From: Pontibacterium granulatum
GTDB taxonomy: Bacteria > Pseudomonadota > Gammaproteobacteria > Pseudomonadales > Balneatricaceae
NCBI RefSeq assembly: GCF_029961155.1
Contig: NZ_JASBRH010000011.1
Coordinates: forward strand, 1 to 64,000
DNA: 64,000 bases
Reading direction: 5' to 3'
Every line of letters begins with the position of its first letter. The stretch's first letter is position 1. The notes beneath the pieces are model-generated. The model worked only from the letters and a program-made list of their open reading frames with translations. It searched no databases and had not been told where the DNA came from. The position numbers and the translations under genes were made by a program. This document shows positions 62,549 through 64,000 of this stretch, in pieces.

Positions 62549-63025
62549 TTATTCGGTTTCGGCAACCAGCGTGGAGTGCGACGTGTGCAGCACTTCGATC
62601 ATCTGGTCTTCCAGTTCAAAGCGTTCTTCCAGCAGCTCGCCCAGGCTGGACAGGTCGTTAGCCATCTCTTTCACGATACGCACGTTAAACAACTCGGTGG
62701 TTGCATAGGTATCGTTGAAGTCCAGAGCGGCGTCGGTGCTGAGCTGGATGCGTGGAAACAGTTTCTGGGCCTCTTCAACACTGCCATCGTTGAACTCGCT
62801 GCCTTCGCGTAGCAGCTGTTCATACACTTCGAAGTGCCCAGAGGAGAGATAATCGACGAGGAGTTCACAGAATTTCTCTACCTGCTCACTCAGACCGTTT
62901 TCAACCGGTGTTTCCGGTAGGTGTACAAATGCGCTGATCAGTTGCTGGCGTTCTTCCAGCCAGTGATCAATGATGTCGCTGACACCACCCCAACGTTCTT
63001 TGGCGTTGCGGCATTTTTCCAACAT
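62549..63025 (-). CDS. rsd: Rsd/AlgQ-family anti-sigma-70 factor
   Basis: Binds the main sigma factor and lowers its use in stationary phase; AlgQ is the Pseudomonas form, linked to alginate control. 158 aa, matching Rsd in length and layout: an opening MLEKCRNAKERWGGVSDIIDHWLEERQQLI, central FCELLVDYLSSGHFEVYEQLL, and a C-terminal helix LGELLEERFELEDQMI. GGAGG lies before the ATG. The downstream WD40 gene follows after 24 bp and may be co-transcribed. Confidence 0.93.
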   Translation of the reverse strand: MLEKCRNAKERWGGVSDIIDHWLEERQQLISAFVHLPETPVENGLSEQVEKFCELLVDYLSSGHFEVYEQLLREGSEFNDGSVEEAQKLFPRIQLSTDAALDFNDTYATTELFNVRIVKEMANDLSSLGELLEERFELEDQMIEVLHTSHSTLVAETE

Positions 63026-63174
63026 CGTGCGCCTCCTTTACATTAATTTGTCTGGCAGAGACTCAATAATATGCCCAACAGGAACAGCGGCGCAACATAG
63101 CGATAACAGGTTAGAGCGGGTTATACTGGGGCACAACTGCCGAGCTGACTGAACCGATAGCGGGGAGAACGATT

Positions 63175-63570
63175 TTGAAACACTTTCTTTTGGCGCTGGT
63201 GCTGGGGTTATTCATGCAGACTGCCTGGGCGGCAGATGAAGAAACACCAGAGAACTACGTAAACTACATCGAACTGAAACCGTTTCTGACCAACTTTGGT
63301 GAGCCGGGTAAGGTTAGCTTTGTGAAGTGCGAGATTACCATTCAGGTCTCAACACCGGCAGCGCACCACGCGGTGAACTTCCACATGCCGCAGATTCGCA
63401 ACGATATTGTATTCCTGCTCAGTGACCAAACCGAGGCGGACATGAATTCCATCGAGGCGCAGTCGGTTCTGGCGCAGAAAGCATTGAAACTGGTGCAGAA
63501 TATTCTGGTCGAGGAGGAGGGCGAAGCCTTCGTGAGCGATCTATTCTTTACCAGCTTTATCACCCAGTAA
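63175..63570 (+). CDS. FliL-family periplasmic protein
   Basis: 131 aa, with an N-terminal hydrophobic signal (MKHFLLALVLGLFMQTAWA|A). The body resembles the C-terminal domain of FliL (YIELKPFLTNFG, then VSFVKCEITIQV, IRNDIVFLLS). FliL itself is a stator-associated flagellar protein. Isolated copies like this one, away from flagellar genes, have no assigned role. The start is the TTG at 63175, preceded by GGGGAGAACGA. Confidence 0.8.
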   Translation: MKHFLLALVLGLFMQTAWAADEETPENYVNYIELKPFLTNFGEPGKVSFVKCEITIQVSTPAAHHAVNFHMPQIRNDIVFLLSDQTEADMNSIEAQSVLAQKALKLVQNILVEEEGEAFVSDLFFTSFITQ

Positions 63571-63587
63571 GCGGGTGAGTGAAATAC

Positions 63588-63616
63588 AAAGGCCTCCAGA
63601 TGGAGGCCTTTTTTGT
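63588..63616 (+). terminator. Terminator of the FliL-like gene
   Basis: AAAGGCCTCCA pairs with TGGAGGCCTTT around a GA loop and is followed by T residues. With the A-rich left flank it may also act on the opposite strand for gshA. Confidence 0.92.
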
Positions 63617-63664
63617 GTCTGTGTCCCGTCCTGAATAACGTTGACACTTTTCGAGGAACGGGGA

Positions 63665-64000
63665 TTATCCCGCCAGGTATTCCGCCAGGAACTGATCGAA
63701 GTCCTGGTTATCACGCGCTTCGATCTCGGCTTGCTCCTGCAGAGATTCCTCCGCTTGGCGCTGCAGGTAGCTGCCCGCTTCTTCGCTCAGTGTGTGCTGC
63801 AGCAGGGTTTCGCGGTGTGCGGCGCTCTGTTGCAGGACAAACTGCTCGTAGCTGAGCTGGTCGTCCTGCAGGGCTTTCAGTACCTGGGCCGATGGTGTCA
63901 GTGACGGGTCATCCAGCTTGCTGCGTTGCGCGCTCAGGCTTGCGCTGTAACGGCTGGAGCCATCCACCTGATCCATCATATCGGCGGTCAGCTGGATCTT
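63665..64000 (-). CDS. gshA: Glutamate-cysteine ligase, C-terminal part (runs off the window)
   Basis: Reading frame enters from the right edge with no start in the window; 111 residues are seen. KIQLTADMMDQVDGSSRYSA, LDDPSLTPSAQVLKAL, LSYEQFVLQQS, then EARDNQDFDQFLAEYL match the C-terminal helical end of proteobacterial GshA, the first enzyme of glutathione synthesis. The catalytic core is outside the window, so the call rests on the tail only. It ends 49 bp from the shared terminator. Confidence 0.75.
   Translation of the reverse strand, partial: KIQLTADMMDQVDGSSRYSASLSAQRSKLDDPSLTPSAQVLKALQDDQLSYEQFVLQQSAAHRETLLQHTLSEEAGSYLQRQAEESLQEQAEIEARDNQDFDQFLAEYLAG

Overview
The window is chromosomal DNA of a marine-type gammaproteobacterium. 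The Crc/PyrE/Rph/YicC/Gmk/RpoZ/SpoT neighbourhood, an Rsd/AlgQ-FKBP-TIGR02444-YheS block and an MSHA pilus locus together suggest the Oceanospirillales/Pseudomonadales branch (inference from gene content; no 16S rRNA is present to confirm it).

Layout. 1-92: 3' end of a 5S rRNA and the rrn terminator. 286-1059: fabI. 1060-1431: a strongly structured, gene-free stretch ending in a terminator. 1432-22270: a type I secretion locus in one direction: a 3050-aa repeat adhesin, TolC-like outer-membrane channel, LssB/LapB-type ABC exporter, HlyD-type adaptor, and a second 2358-aa RTX substrate. 22561-25797 (minus): a CoA-transferase and its sigma-54 activator, with a recognisable -24/-12 promoter and an upstream palindrome between them. 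Then mtgA and tRNA-Phe (minus). 27216-39950: a compact MSHA pilus operon (mshI to mshP) with overlapping genes and an MshE ATPase carrying c-di-GMP-binding MshEN motifs. 39976-43525: pyrE, crc, rph and yicC. 43526-51742: an island separating yicC from gmk, which are usually close together. 51743-54839: gmk, rpoZ, spoT. 54894 to the end: ggt, an HDOD protein, yheS, a TIGR02444 protein, an FKBP isomerase, a WD40 lipoprotein, rsd/algQ, a FliL-like protein and the 3' part of gshA.

The strongest candidate for an undescribed system is the island at 43866-51375. It encodes a 187-aa protein, a 1556-aa SF2 helicase (Walker A GTGFGKS, box II DELH, SAT, motif VI QAVGRVER) with a SANT/Myb-like N-terminus and a C-terminal PD-(D/E)XK-like signature, and a 743-aa protein I cannot assign. 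The small protein carries an almost exact copy of the helicase's motif VI. Content and location fit an anti-phage or anti-plasmid system, but function is inference.

A second notable feature is inside the 3050-aa adhesin. Residues 1017-1186 match the FrpC-type self-processing module, including the scissile Asp-Pro pair, which predicts calcium-triggered self-cleavage of a giant surface protein. The adhesin/T1SS locus and the MSHA pilus are both surface-attachment machinery. MshE's c-di-GMP motifs suggest that at least the pilus responds to that second messenger.
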